Shown here one piece after another: positions 1 through 8,710 of a stretch of 37,730 nucleotides of DNA. The position numbers and the translations under genes are program-made. Each line of letters opens with the position of its first letter. Positions within the stretch are counted from its first letter, which is position 1. The notes beneath the pieces were generated by a model. The model saw nothing but the letters and a program-made list of their open reading frames with translations, was not told the DNA's origin and made no database searches. This stretch comes from Bacteroidales bacterium. GTDB lineage: Bacteria > Bacteroidota > Bacteroidia > Bacteroidales > P3. The stretch is taken from contig JAFWZP010000115.1 of NCBI GenBank assembly GCA_017522255.1, positions 1 through 37,730 on the forward strand. The letters are read 5' to 3'.

Positions 1-1
1 T

Positions 2-2365
2 ACGGTTAAAATCTTATCGCGAAACCACCAATATTTGGGGGTAAATCAAGCCGTAGAAATGTATAGGAACCGTGAGTATACCAATGGAAAACTTGGTGTG
101 TTTTGGCATACACAAGGTAGCGGAAAGAGTTATTCTATGCTGTTCTTGGCTCAGAAAATACGTCGCAAGTTTGCTGGTTCACCAACTATAGTTGTGTTGA
201 CTGACCGAGAGGAACTGAACAAGCAAATAAGCGATACATTCGAAAATTGTGGAATGTTGGGCAAAGTAAAGGCTAGGGAGTTCATTGCCCAAAGCGGTGA
301 AGACTTGATAACAAAACTGAAGGGAAATCCTTCGTTTATTTTCTCGCTGATACAGAAATTCAACCGTCCGGATGCAGAACCGATTTATCCCGATCACGAC
401 ATTGTGGTAATCAGTGACGAGGCACACCGCACTCAGAATGGAATCTTCGCTGATAATCTGATGCACTTGTTGCCTACGGCCAATCGTATTGGTTTTACCG
501 GTACTCCATTGCTTTCTAATGATAACATTACGGCTCGTACTTTTGGTGGTTATGTCAGTATCTACGACTTCAAACGGGCGGTAGAAGATAAGGCGACGGT
601 GCCTTTGTATTACGAAAACCGAGGTGAACGCTTGCAGGATTTACAGAATCCGGAAATCAACGAAGAAATAGCTTCGGCTTTGGAACAAGCGGGAGATATG
701 GATGCTTCGCAGTTGTCAAAACTCGAAAGGGAATTTGCCAAGGAGGTGCATTTGTTGACTGCCAAGAAACGTTTGCGCATCGTAGCCAAAGATTTTGTGC
801 GTCATTATAGCGACCTATGGACTTCGGGCAAAGCCATGATGGTAAGCTACAACAAGGTGATCTGTGTACGGATGTACGAGTATGTACAAGAATATTGGCA
901 GCAGGAAATTGCTGCTTTGGAAAAGAAGATTTCCAAATCGACTTCCCAACAAGAAGTGCAGGAACTAAACCGTAAATTGAAGTGGATGCAGGAAACGGAA
1001 ATGGCGGTGGTGGTTTCGCAAGAACAGAACGAAATACAGATTTTCCAAAAATGGGGATTGGACATTGCTCCACATCGGCTGAAGATGGAGAAACGGGAAC
1101 TTGACAAGGAGTTCAAGGACAAGGATAATAAATTGAGAGTGGTATTTGTTTGTGCCATGTGGCTTACCGGCTTTGATGTAAAAACACTTTCGTGCCTATA
1201 CATTGACAAGCCTATGAAAGCGCATACGTTGATGCAGACTATAGCCCGTGCCAACCGTGTAGCGGAAGGAAAAACCAATGGACTTATCATTGACTATATA
1301 GGCATAGTGAAAGCTCTCCGTCAGGCTTTGGCTGACTATACAGCCAATCCGGAAGGAGGGGAAGGCGGTAACGACCCTACGATAGATAAACAAGAACTGA
1401 TTAAGCATGTACACGAGGCGATAGCGGTCGCTACTGCTTTTTTAAAAGAGCATGAATTTGAAATACAGAATCTAATAGAAGCGGATAATTTCTTTAAGCT
1501 ATTCTTATTGAAAGAAGCTGCCAATGCCATGTGCGAAACGGCAGAGGTAAGAAAGACTTATTGTACTTATGCTACTACCTTGCTAAAACTTTGGAAATAC
1601 TTGGACCGTGAAGATATTACGGCAGAAATGAAACAGCATAAAGATGCTATCGAAGCGATTTACAAGGAGTTGCAGAAGAAGCGGAAACATGCGGATATTA
1701 CGGATTTGAGTGTAGCTATCAATGAGATTGTAAACGAGCATCTACAAGTGGATGTATCTATGGTAGCAGAACCAAATGCATCCCATCGTTTTGACATCAG
1801 TGGAATCAATTTTGACTTGCTTAGACGAGAATTTACCAAGAGCAGGGAAAGAAATTTGATAATGAAAGATATTCAAGACTTACTACAGGAACGTATCGCA
1901 CGAATGTTGTCGCAGAATCCTTCGCGTATCAATTTCTATGAAAAGTATCAAAGTATTATCAATGAATATAACAGGGAACAGAACCGGGTAAACATTGAAC
2001 AAACCTTTGAAGAATTGATGCAACTTTCGCAACAACTTACGGAAGAAGAAAAGCGCTATGTCCGTGAGGGATTTGAAAACGATGAACAGCTTTCGATGTA
2101 TGATGTGTTGATGAAGGAAGATTTATCTAAAGAAGATATCAAGAAATTGAAAAAAGTGGCAGTGGATTTATTAGCCAAAATCAAGGATATGATGGAAAGT
2201 ATGAGTAATCCTTTCGATAATCCTACAGCAAAAGCTACCATTATCATCACCATTCGTGATACGCTTTGGAGTGATTTGCCAGAAAGCTATTCGGACGAAA
2301 GCATAAATTATTATAAGGATGCGGTTTATAACTATGTAAGTCAAAGATATGGTGGTATTGCATAA
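2..2365 (+). CDS. hsdR: Type I restriction enzyme R subunit (HsdR), 5' end outside the window
   Basis: ATP-dependent translocase/restriction subunit of a type I restriction-modification complex; it works with HsdM and HsdS, which are not in this window. The reading frame is open from base 2 (reads TVKILSRNHQYLGVNQAV), so the TTG at 35 is not a true start. Superfamily 2 helicase motifs are visible in order: Walker A in HTQGSGKSYSM (codons near 113-145), DEAH in VVISDEAHRTQNG (near 403-440), FTGTPLL (near 493-513), a motif V-like region (CAMWLTGFDVKTLSCLYIDKP) and motif VI QTIARANR (near 1237-1260). The C-terminal helical region follows to the stop at 2363-2365. About 788 residues are present. 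Full-length family members are roughly 1000 residues, so the N-terminal PD-(D/E)xK nuclease domain should lie upstream of base 1. No internal stop or frameshift is seen. Confidence 0.93.
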   Translation, partial: TVKILSRNHQYLGVNQAVEMYRNREYTNGKLGVFWHTQGSGKSYSMLFLAQKIRRKFAGSPTIVVLTDREELNKQISDTFENCGMLGKVKAREFIAQSGEDLITKLKGNPSFIFSLIQKFNRPDAEPIYPDHDIVVISDEAHRTQNGIFADNLMHLLPTANRIGFTGTPLLSNDNITARTFGGYVSIYDFKRAVEDKATVPLYYENRGERLQDLQNPEINEEIASALEQAGDMDASQLSKLEREFAKEVHLLTAKKRLRIVAKDFVRHYSDLWTSGKAMMVSYNKVICVRMYEYVQEYWQQEIAALEKKISKSTSQQEVQELNRKLKWMQETEMAVVVSQEQNEIQIFQKWGLDIAPHRLKMEKRELDKEFKDKDNKLRVVFVCAMWLTGFDVKTLSCLYIDKPMKAHTLMQTIARANRVAEGKTNGLIIDYIGIVKALRQALADYTANPEGGEGGNDPTIDKQELIKHVHEAIAVATAFLKEHEFEIQNLIEADNFFKLFLLKEAANAMCETAEVRKTYCTYATTLLKLWKYLDREDITAEMKQHKDAIEAIYKELQKKRKHADITDLSVAINEIVNEHLQVDVSMVAEPNASHRFDISGINFDLLRREFTKSRERNLIMKDIQDLLQERIARMLSQNPSRINFYEKYQSIINEYNREQNRVNIEQTFEELMQLSQQLTEEEKRYVREGFENDEQLSMYDVLMKEDLSKEDIKKLKKVAVDLLAKIKDMMESMSNPFDNPTAKATIIITIRDTLWSDLPESYSDESINYYKDAVYNYVSQRYGGIA

Positions 2366-2386
2366 ATCCATACAGACATGTAATAT

Positions 2387-2423
2387 TAGCGGTGTATGAT
2401 ATGCATAATACCATACATTGCTA
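2387..2423 (+). terminator. Hairpin after hsdR, possible terminator
   Basis: Twelve-base arms at 2387-2398 and 2412-2423 pair fully if two G-U pairs are allowed, with a 13-nt loop. It starts 22 nt after the hsdR stop. What follows is AT-rich but has no strong T tract, so termination is only inferred. Confidence 0.4.
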
Positions 2424-2450
2424 ATGTTTATTATTACTATACGTTAAGAT

Positions 2451-2653
2451 ATGGAATGCTTATTTTATTGGGCAGACGATGACGACCTGAAATATGGACT
2501 TTGTCCACGGAAAATAAACCCAATTTTCAAATTTCAGTAGATGGTAAAGAAATGTTATGTTTAGCGGATATTAATATTATTGATTATATATTTGGTAAAA
2601 AGAAAAACCATTATTGGGGAAATAAACTTAATTTATCGGGGAAGACTATATAG
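2451..2653 (+). pseudogene. Possible frameshifted remnant of a small gene
   Basis: Two overlapping short frames look coding-like but neither makes a complete product. The first starts with ATG at 2451 (MECLFYWADDDDLKYG...) and stops at 2538. The second is open from 2483 to the TAG at 2651-2653 and reads ...NFQISVDGKEMLCLAD..., ending GNKLNLSGKTI. Joined by one shift between about 2483 and 2537 they would give a protein of roughly 70 residues. I do not recognise a family. It lies behind a restriction gene, where remnants of lost cargo are common. It ends exactly where the 22-nt repeat lattice begins. It may also be non-coding. Confidence 0.25.
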
Positions 2654-2693
2654 CGTTAGGTCCTTACGTCATTGACGTTAGGACCTAACGCTA
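2651..2693. repeat. 43-nt near-perfect palindrome
   Basis: Centred on 2672. Outer arms 2651-2664 and 2680-2693 match fully; one mismatched pair (2665/2679) is followed by six more pairs to the centre. It could extrude as a cruciform or fold as an RNA hairpin. It sits inside the 22-nt lattice and shares the word TTAGGTCC/GGACCTAA with the next palindrome. Confidence 0.8.
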
Positions 2694-2698
2694 TTGGC

Positions 2699-2755
2699 GT
2701 AACGACGTAACGCTACTGCCGTTAGGTCCTTACGGCAGTAGCGTTACGTCGTTAC
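2699..2755. repeat. 57-nt near-perfect palindrome
   Basis: Centred on 2727. Arms run from 2699 to 2722 and from 2732 to 2755 without mismatch, then one mismatched pair (2723/2731) and three more pairs. It begins 5 nt after the previous palindrome. Followed by AATCTTTTTAA, it could act as a terminator, but the length and the repeated internal words are unlike a normal one. Confidence 0.85.
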
Positions 2756-3097
2756 ACAAAATCTTTTTAACGGTAAATAGATGTTCGTTTAACGGTAAAT
2801 GTTTTAGAATTTAATGATTAATAGTCTTTTGTATATTAAAATATCTCCATAAATTTACCATATATTGATAATGTAATAAGATATATATGTTATTGAATTA
2901 TCATATATGGGATAATGTAATAAGATATATATGTTTTTTTGAAAGTGTATATATACTATTTTCAAAATTACTATATTTACGAGTCTTAACTTCCATAGTT
3001 ACGACCCAAAACTACGGCACTTACGATAGCAAACTCCCATACTTAGACGTGCCATGTGTGGGGTATATATATTGTATGTGATTTGGTGATTGTATTA

Positions 3098-4252
3098 CTA
3101 TTCCTTAGATTTGCTGTCGCAATATTTTTCCACGAGTGGCAAGTAGCGTGGATTGGGATTTTCATCAAAGGCTTCTTTGAGTATATTTTTGCGGGCGTTG
3201 ATAAAAAAATCAGAGTGGAAACGTTCGTGCACTACAGTTTCAGTTAGGCTGTTTTCTATTGCACTATATGTTTCATCATTATCATAGTTTATAAAACTTG
3301 TATATACACGTTGATATATCCAATAGTTGATTAAACAGTCGTCGTAAGACAGTTTTTGAATCTCGAATAGTAGTGGAAGGAAATTGGGGTCGGGCCATAT
3401 AGCAGTAGCTTCTATAGCTTCTAGCACTAATGGGTAAACATCATGATTAAGATGTCCATCGCTTTTGAAAAAATCAGGATACTGTGAAAGAGCTTTTATA
3501 ACAAACTCTTTTACTTCGTCGGTACGATAGTGGCACAATGCCGATAAAACAGTTGCATTATCTTCTTTAGTGTACATCTCTAACAAACGGTTGTAGTATT
3601 TTTCGCTGATAGGCAGATTATCCAAAATTTCATATTTATGGTATATGCTGTATGTTCCGGGTGTAAATATCAGCATGCTGTCGAGTGTGAGGCTATCTTG
3701 TATGGTGAAGATGCGACGGAAATTGTTCATTTTTTTACCGTTGATGAAACTATAGTACTGTGGCGACTTTTGCTCTACAAGCTCCGGATTGTTGCGTAGC
3801 AATGTGTCGTAATATATGCTGTCGTCTTTGCTCATATAGATTCTATGATTACATAACTCATCTACAATATGGCTTGCAACAGACTCCATACTTAGTATGT
3901 CGGCACGTCTAATTTGAAATCTCGCAGTGTCGGTTAGAGAATTATATAGTATTTCTTTGAAACGTATATCGCCACGGTCAACAAGGACTTTAAACGCAAA
4001 AGCTCTGACGGCTGCGTTGTGGTGATAGTTTTCTAATGCTACAAGCTCGTCGTTGGTGGCTATTTGTTTTAGCTTTTCTTGAAGTGTCCATTCTTTAGGT
4101 ATGCCTGCCCAACCATCGGTGTTGTGCATAGATATACCTGTCAAACTGTCGGCAATTCTTAGCACTTCGGGCTTTACGCCTTCTATCTGTTGGCTTTTGG
4201 CAGTAGTACAGCCAAGTAGCGTAACTAATAAGACTATGTATATTCGTTTCAT
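3098..4252 (-). CDS. Predicted lipoprotein of unknown function, HEAT-like helical content
   Basis: A 384-residue protein. The N-terminus MKRIYIVLLVTLLGC is a lipoprotein signal with lipobox LLGC (Cys15), so it is probably anchored in the envelope. The stretch around residues 60-125 (for example NAAVRAFAFKVLVDRGD) looks like HEAT/armadillo-type helical repeats, as does DEVKEFVIKALSQYPDFF further on; this is weak and based on pattern only. No catalytic motif is seen. It is the last of three minus-strand genes, 96 nt downstream of a TlpA-like gene, with no clear promoter in that gap, so co-transcription is plausible. The stop lies next to the end of the 22-nt lattice. Function not recognised. 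Confidence 0.75.
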   Translation of the reverse strand: MKRIYIVLLVTLLGCTTAKSQQIEGVKPEVLRIADSLTGISMHNTDGWAGIPKEWTLQEKLKQIATNDELVALENYHHNAAVRAFAFKVLVDRGDIRFKEILYNSLTDTARFQIRRADILSMESVASHIVDELCNHRIYMSKDDSIYYDTLLRNNPELVEQKSPQYYSFINGKKMNNFRRIFTIQDSLTLDSMLIFTPGTYSIYHKYEILDNLPISEKYYNRLLEMYTKEDNATVLSALCHYRTDEVKEFVIKALSQYPDFFKSDGHLNHDVYPLVLEAIEATAIWPDPNFLPLLFEIQKLSYDDCLINYWIYQRVYTSFINYDNDETYSAIENSLTETVVHERFHSDFFINARKNILKEAFDENPNPRYLPLVEKYCDSKSKE

Positions 4253-4348
4253 TGTATGTGGTGGTTTTATAATTACATTGGCGACAAGGGATTGTATTGC
4301 CGTCGGTACAAATATGTTTTTGGTGTGTTATAAACTGTTTTTACCTTA

Positions 4349-5563
4349 TTACTTTTTCAGCATCTTCTGAATCTGTTCTTCCAGTTCCTGCTCCATTGTT
4401 TGGGAAAAACCCTCGTGAATTTTTTCTATCTTGCCTTTCTCATTGATAAAGAACAGGGTAGGGTAGCCGATTACATGGTACTCTTGCGGTAGGTTGCGAC
4501 TGGAGAAAACCACCGTGTAGTCGATTCCGCGTTTGGCAAGGAAGTCGGCCATGTTGTCTTTAACGGGGTCGTCGATGGGGTCGATGCCTATAACAACCAC
4601 GCCTTGGTCCTTGTATTTTTCATGCAAACGTTGCAGCACAGGCATTGCGGCACCGCAGGGGGCACATCCTTTGTAGAAGAAGTCGACAAGCACAACCTTG
4701 CCACGCAGGTCGGCGAGGCTGATGCTGTCACCCTTAAGGGTGGGGAATGTCCATTCGGGAGCTTGAGTATTTTCTTCAAGAGGCGTTGGTGGAACGTATG
4801 GTACGTAGTCCATCATTGTAGCTCCGGCCGGGATTGCATCAAGTGTAAAGCGGCTTTCGTTGATAGTACTGTCGAAGGCCAGCAGCTTGTATTGCTTGTA
4901 TTGGCATAGTGTATCCTCACCCTCTTTTATGTCGATAACCGAGGTTAATTGTAACGGCATGTAGGTTTGTTTGTCTATCCATATTTGGACGTAGAGACGA
5001 AGGCGTTGCATACCAAATACATCAGGGTCAAACTTTGTTCGCACATAATCTGCTTTGTAGCATGGTTTGTCGTCGAGAGTGGTTTCCGTAAGGCTGTATG
5101 TGGTCAGGGTGTCGTCCAAGGTTTTGTCGCTTGGCATTGGAGATGCATTAGGTTCCGTCAGCACGTCGTAAAATCGAACATTATGGCGTCTCGAAATTAT
5201 TTGGTCCGTCCATTTGTTGCACGACATCACCGTCGCTTCGTTGTTGAAGTAGAGGATATATTCCTTTCCAGTGTATATTTCGATGCCACTCATGTCGTCT
5301 GTCCATTTTGTAATAGTGGCGAAGAGTTTTCCAAACACAGTGTCTTCGGGCACTTTTTTGTAGTCGCATGAAAGGAGGAGTGTCATAGTGTCTTTCTCCG
5401 TCATGTATTTGGTTTGTTCTTCCACCTCGTAGTGTCCTCCTTTAATAGAATGGCATTTTTCACGACATAGACGTATTACGTTTTTGGCCTCGTCGGCGTT
5501 TTGTGCATTAGCACCGGTGGCAAATGCAAATATTGCCACAATGATTATTAGTTTGTTTCTCAT
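4349..5563 (-). CDS. TlpA/ResA-like thioredoxin-fold protein (copy 1)
   Basis: A 404-residue exported thiol-disulfide oxidoreductase-like protein. Residues 1-20 (MRNKLIIIVAIFAFATGANA) are a signal peptide. Residues 21-260 form a long N-terminal domain seen in many Bacteroidota TlpA-like proteins. Residues 265-404 are the thioredoxin-like domain, with FFYKGCAPCG holding the C300-A-P-C303 redox pair and a GYPTLFFI cis-proline loop. The family reduces or shuffles disulfides in the periplasm; the partner is unknown. It lies 22 nt downstream of a paralogue, with no room for a separate promoter, so the two form an operon. The first 136 bp are almost identical to the paralogue although the rest has diverged. 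Confidence 0.88.
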   Translation of the reverse strand: MRNKLIIIVAIFAFATGANAQNADEAKNVIRLCREKCHSIKGGHYEVEEQTKYMTEKDTMTLLLSCDYKKVPEDTVFGKLFATITKWTDDMSGIEIYTGKEYILYFNNEATVMSCNKWTDQIISRRHNVRFYDVLTEPNASPMPSDKTLDDTLTTYSLTETTLDDKPCYKADYVRTKFDPDVFGMQRLRLYVQIWIDKQTYMPLQLTSVIDIKEGEDTLCQYKQYKLLAFDSTINESRFTLDAIPAGATMMDYVPYVPPTPLEENTQAPEWTFPTLKGDSISLADLRGKVVLVDFFYKGCAPCGAAMPVLQRLHEKYKDQGVVVIGIDPIDDPVKDNMADFLAKRGIDYTVVFSSRNLPQEYHVIGYPTLFFINEKGKIEKIHEGFSQTMEQELEEQIQKMLKK

Positions 5564-5585
5564 ATTATAATGTATTTTTATCTTA

Positions 5586-6797
5586 TTACTTTTTCAGCAT
5601 CTTCTGAATTTGTTTTTCTACTTCCTCTTCCATGGAGGCGGAGAAACCTTCGTGATATTTCACTATCTTGCCTTCGCGGTTGATGAAGAAGAGGGTTGGG
5701 TAGCCGGTTACACGATACTTTTGCGGTAATTCGCGGTCGGAGAAAACCACAGTGTAGCCCACAGAGCGTTTCTCTAAGAAGTCGGTCATTTCGTTTTTGA
5801 CAGGGTCGTCGTATGGGTCAATGCCTATAACAATCACGCCTTGATCCTTATATTTTTCGTGCATACGCTGCAAAACGGGCAGTGCTGCACAGCATGGAGC
5901 ACATGACTTGTAGAAGAAATCGAGAAGCACAATCTTACCTTGTAGGTCAGCGAGGCTTATGCTGTCGCCCGATATGGTAGGCAGTGTCCATTCGGGAGCA
6001 CGCTTTCCACGACCAAGAGGTTTGATAGATTTCTCCGGAACGTAATCTATCACTATCATTTCGTCGGGGAGACTTTCCAGTGTGAAACGGCTATAGTTGA
6101 TGGTGGTGTCGAAGCTCAGCAGTTTGTCATACGTGTATTGGCATAGCGTGTCCTTGCCTTCCACCAAAACCTGAACGGTGTAAAATTGTATTGGCAGGTA
6201 GGTCTGCTTGTCTATCCAAATCCGCTTTTCGTTGCGTAACCACGTGCCGCCAAATATATCCCGCTTAGGCGTTGTATTTAGGTAAATAACGTCGTAGCAC
6301 GCTTTGCCGTCGATGGTGGTGTCGGCTAGGCTGTAGGTAACTAAGCTGTCGTCTGGCGAGTCGACGTTTCGCAGTAAGTAAATGTCTTGATCTGTCAGGG
6401 GTTCGTAGAATTCGAAGTTGTGGCGTAAAGACTTTGTTACTCCTATCCAAGGGAAATGAGGTATGCGTTCCAGTTCCGTGGCATTGCCGTATGCAAACTC
6501 TTCCTCTGTGTTGATGGAGTAGCGTGTTCCGGTCTGGAATTTTTCTACATTGTGGAAACGTTTACCAAACACCTTGTCGGTGGTGTCCTTCACGAAGTCG
6601 CAGGAGAGGATACAAGATGAGGTATCCTTGCTGCCCATGTACTTTATCCGGTATTCGGCCTCGTAGTGTCCTCCTTTAATAGAATGGCATTTTTCACGAC
6701 ATAGACGTATTACGTTTTTGGCCTCGTCGGCGTTTTGTGCATTAGCACCGGCGGCAAACGCAAATATTGCCGCAATGAGTATTAGTTTTTTTCTCAT
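5586..6797 (-). CDS. TlpA/ResA-like thioredoxin-fold protein (copy 2)
   Basis: A 403-residue paralogue of the next gene downstream, with the same architecture: signal peptide (residues 1-20), a long N-terminal domain, then a thioredoxin-like domain with FFYKSCAPCCA. The redox pair is C299-A-P-C302, and a third cysteine (C303) follows directly, which the other copy lacks (Gly there). The GYPTLFFI loop is kept. The middle domain is clearly diverged between copies, which suggests different substrates rather than simple redundancy. It is the first gene of the minus-strand unit; I found no convincing TAnnTTTG box in the gap upstream. Confidence 0.88.
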   Translation of the reverse strand: MRKKLILIAAIFAFAAGANAQNADEAKNVIRLCREKCHSIKGGHYEAEYRIKYMGSKDTSSCILSCDFVKDTTDKVFGKRFHNVEKFQTGTRYSINTEEEFAYGNATELERIPHFPWIGVTKSLRHNFEFYEPLTDQDIYLLRNVDSPDDSLVTYSLADTTIDGKACYDVIYLNTTPKRDIFGGTWLRNEKRIWIDKQTYLPIQFYTVQVLVEGKDTLCQYTYDKLLSFDTTINYSRFTLESLPDEMIVIDYVPEKSIKPLGRGKRAPEWTLPTISGDSISLADLQGKIVLLDFFYKSCAPCCAALPVLQRMHEKYKDQGVIVIGIDPYDDPVKNEMTDFLEKRSVGYTVVFSDRELPQKYRVTGYPTLFFINREGKIVKYHEGFSASMEEEVEKQIQKMLKK

Positions 6798-7395
6798 ATG
6801 ATTATGTGCTTAAATATACTATTGTTGTTTAAACGAAATGAAGTATAAAATATTGCTATATAGTATATCTTTTTTTGGTTATTTCTAATAGATAAGAAAT
6901 TCTATATGTTAAAAATGAGATTAGAAGTGTTAAATACGTTCTTTCTGCTTGCGGATATAGGTGTAAAAACCTCCCGACTTCGTGGTGAAAACCTCGTGAC
7001 TTTTTTCTGAAAAGTACGCGACTGAGCTATGAAAAGTACGCGACTTAGATCTGAAAACCTCCTGAGTTGGGTGTGAAAACTGCCATGTTTATATTTTTAG
7101 CAGTCGTTGTTCATTTTTTAGATTATCTGGAAAAAGATATTAATGTTGATAATCAGGTGTATAGAAATGATAACTCTTTTTCTTTGAGTTCTGTGGTGTT
7201 TGTGATATTTGGTACGGTAAATATGCGAAAATTCGAGTTAAATTGAAAGGTGTTAATATAGTATAATTTAATTATAATACAAATAATCTTTTTGATATTC
7301 TTATAAGGTTTCTTAGTTGTAGTAATGAGTATGAAGAAAAACACATTGTCGAAAATAAATGCAGTGTTACATTTTCGATATTGCAAAATTATTGT
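6798..7395. other. Divergent intergenic region
   Basis: About 600 bp between the minus-strand thioredoxin operon and plus-strand sstT. It holds the 22-nt repeat array at 6964-7090 and, at its right end, the sstT promoter. No other gene is supported. Confidence 0.6.
6964..7090. repeat. 22-nt tandem repeat array, six units
   Basis: Units start at 6964, 6986, 7008, 7030, 7052 and 7074, an exact 22-nt period. Each begins TGAAAA (TAAAAA in the first), followed by CCTC or GTACGCGACT. The units at 7008 and 7030 share TGAAAAGTACGCGACT. No open frame crosses it in a conserved way, since 22 is not a multiple of 3. It belongs to the same kind of lattice as 2642-3064. Confidence 0.8.
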
Positions 7396-7403
7396 TATCT
7401 TTG
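7396..7403 (+). promoter_or_regulatory. -7 box TATCTTTG of the sstT promoter
   Basis: Matches the Bacteroidota consensus TAnnTTTG. TTTC at 7372-7375 with a 20-nt spacer is a weak -33 candidate. Just downstream lies a short inverted repeat, CGTAAA/TTTACG (about 7411-7432), that could be an operator. Confidence 0.55.
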
Positions 7404-7480
7404 CTTTTTCGTAAAGGGAAAATATTTTACGAAAATGAGATGTAAGATGTTTATTTATAGTAATTAAATTGAATGAAGAT

Positions 7481-8710
7481 ATGAGTAATTTGTTGAAAAA
7501 ATGGACCGAAACAAGTTTGGTGTTACGTATAGTTATAGGTCTTGTGGTGGGAACTATCTTGGGTTTGTTAGTGCCTTCGGCTTCGGCTATAGGTATTCTT
7601 GGTACTTTGTTTGTCAGTGCTTTAAAAGCAATAGCACCCGTGTTGGTGGCAGTCTTGGTGATGGCTTCTATTGCGAAAGCAAGCAGTAAGTTGGGCGCTC
7701 GCTTTCGCAATGTTATCTTTAGGTATTTGTTAAGTACGTTTATGGCTGCGATGTGTGCAGTGGTGGCAAGTATGTTGTTTCCCGTAACTCTCCAACTTAG
7801 CGATGTGTCAACCTCATCAGAATCTACAGCTTCATTAGCAGATGTGTTTAGCAATTTGCTTACAAATATGGTGGCTAATCCCATTTCGTCTATTACCAAT
7901 GCCAATTATATAGGTATATTGTTTTGGGCAATATTGATGGGTATAGCATTGAAAATGATTGCAAGTAAGGAGACTATAGCAGTTGTGCAAGACTTGTCGG
8001 AAGTGGTATCTCAGATAGTTAAATGGGTTATTCAGTTTGCTCCTTTCGGAATATTGGGGCTTGTGTTTACCACAGTGTCCACCAACGGGCTTGAAGTATT
8101 TACTACTTATGGACATCTTCTTCTGCTACTTGTGGGGTGTATGTTGGCCAATACTTTTATTTTTAATCCCTTTATTTCGTTTTTGATGATAAAGAGAAAT
8201 CCTTATCCGTTATTGTTTACATGTTTGAAAGAGAGTGGATTGAATGCGTTTTTTACAAGGTCGTCGGCTGCCAATATTCCTATTAATCTTGCACTTTGTA
8301 AGAAACTCGGCCTTGATGAAGATTTTTATTCCATAAGTATTCCGTTAGGATCTACTATTAATATGGACGGTGCTGCTGTTACTATCACGGTGTTTTCGCT
8401 TGCCGTTGCCCACACATTGGGGGTCGAAGTTACGTTTGCTTCGGCTGTATTTCTGAGTATTATAGCCACTTTGGGAGCTTGCGGCGCATCAGGAGTGGCA
8501 GGAGGATCGTTGCTATTGATACCTATGGCATGTTCGTTTTTTGGCATCGGCAACGATGTGGCTATGCAAGCTGTTGCCATTGGTTTTATTATTGGTGTTA
8601 TACAAGATTCGGTAGAAACAGCCCTTAATTCGAGCGGAGATGTGTTTTTTACCGCTTCGGTAGAGTATCAAGATCGATTAAAAAAAGAAAAAAAGAATAA
8701 GTCGGAATAA
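7481..8710 (+). CDS. sstT: Serine/threonine:Na+ symporter SstT
   Basis: A dicarboxylate/amino acid:cation symporter (DAACS) family transporter that imports serine and threonine with sodium across the inner membrane. It resembles known SstT over its whole length: [20 protein letters not shown], then [26 protein letters not shown], the [19 protein letters not shown] region and the late S-T-I-N-M-D-G-A re-entrant motif. About 409 residues, which fits the family. I start at ATG 7481 ([10 protein letters not shown]) because the upstream frame opens only with TTG at 7469. Single-gene transcription unit from the box at 7396-7403. It may work with aspA, two genes further on, in amino acid use; that is inference. 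Confidence 0.93.
   Translation: MSNLLKKWTETSLVLRIVIGLVVGTILGLLVPSASAIGILGTLFVSALKAIAPVLVAVLVMASIAKASSKLGARFRNVIFRYLLSTFMAAMCAVVASMLFPVTLQLSDVSTSSESTASLADVFSNLLTNMVANPISSITNANYIGILFWAILMGIALKMIASKETIAVVQDLSEVVSQIVKWVIQFAPFGILGLVFTTVSTNGLEVFTTYGHLLLLLVGCMLANTFIFNPFISFLMIKRNPYPLLFTCLKESGLNAFFTRSSAANIPINLALCKKLGLDEDFYSISIPLGSTINMDGAAVTITVFSLAVAHTLGVEVTFASAVFLSIIATLGACGASGVAGGSLLLIPMACSFFGIGNDVAMQAVAIGFIIGVIQDSVETALNSSGDVFFTASVEYQDRLKKEKKNKSE

Larger units (their letters stand above)
2642..3064. repeat. 22-nt-period degenerate repeat lattice, about 18 units
   Basis: Unit starts can be laid out at 2664, 2686, 2708, 2730, 2752, 2774, 2796 and 2818, each beginning TTA or TAA. After a 5-nt phase change near 2840-2860 they resume, with TTAC starts at 2977, 2999 and 3021 and TTAG at 3043. 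A copy of GATAATGTAATAAG recurs at 2867 and 2911, 44 nt apart (two units). Neighbouring units share ends such as TTAGGTCC, TTAACGG, CCATAG and CGGCAC. A period of 22 is not a multiple of 3, so this is not a coding repeat. I do not recognise the family; see loci at 6964, 18254 and 26930. Confidence 0.75.

Noticed and set aside
2642-3064. CRISPR array
   Set aside because: There is no constant repeat alternating with unrelated spacers; the 22-nt units are contiguous and all degenerate, and no cas gene is seen.
7153-7905. 250-codon minus-strand frame
   Set aside because: Mostly antisense to sstT, with a translation that reflects the complement of transporter codons; the remainder is AT-rich intergenic DNA.
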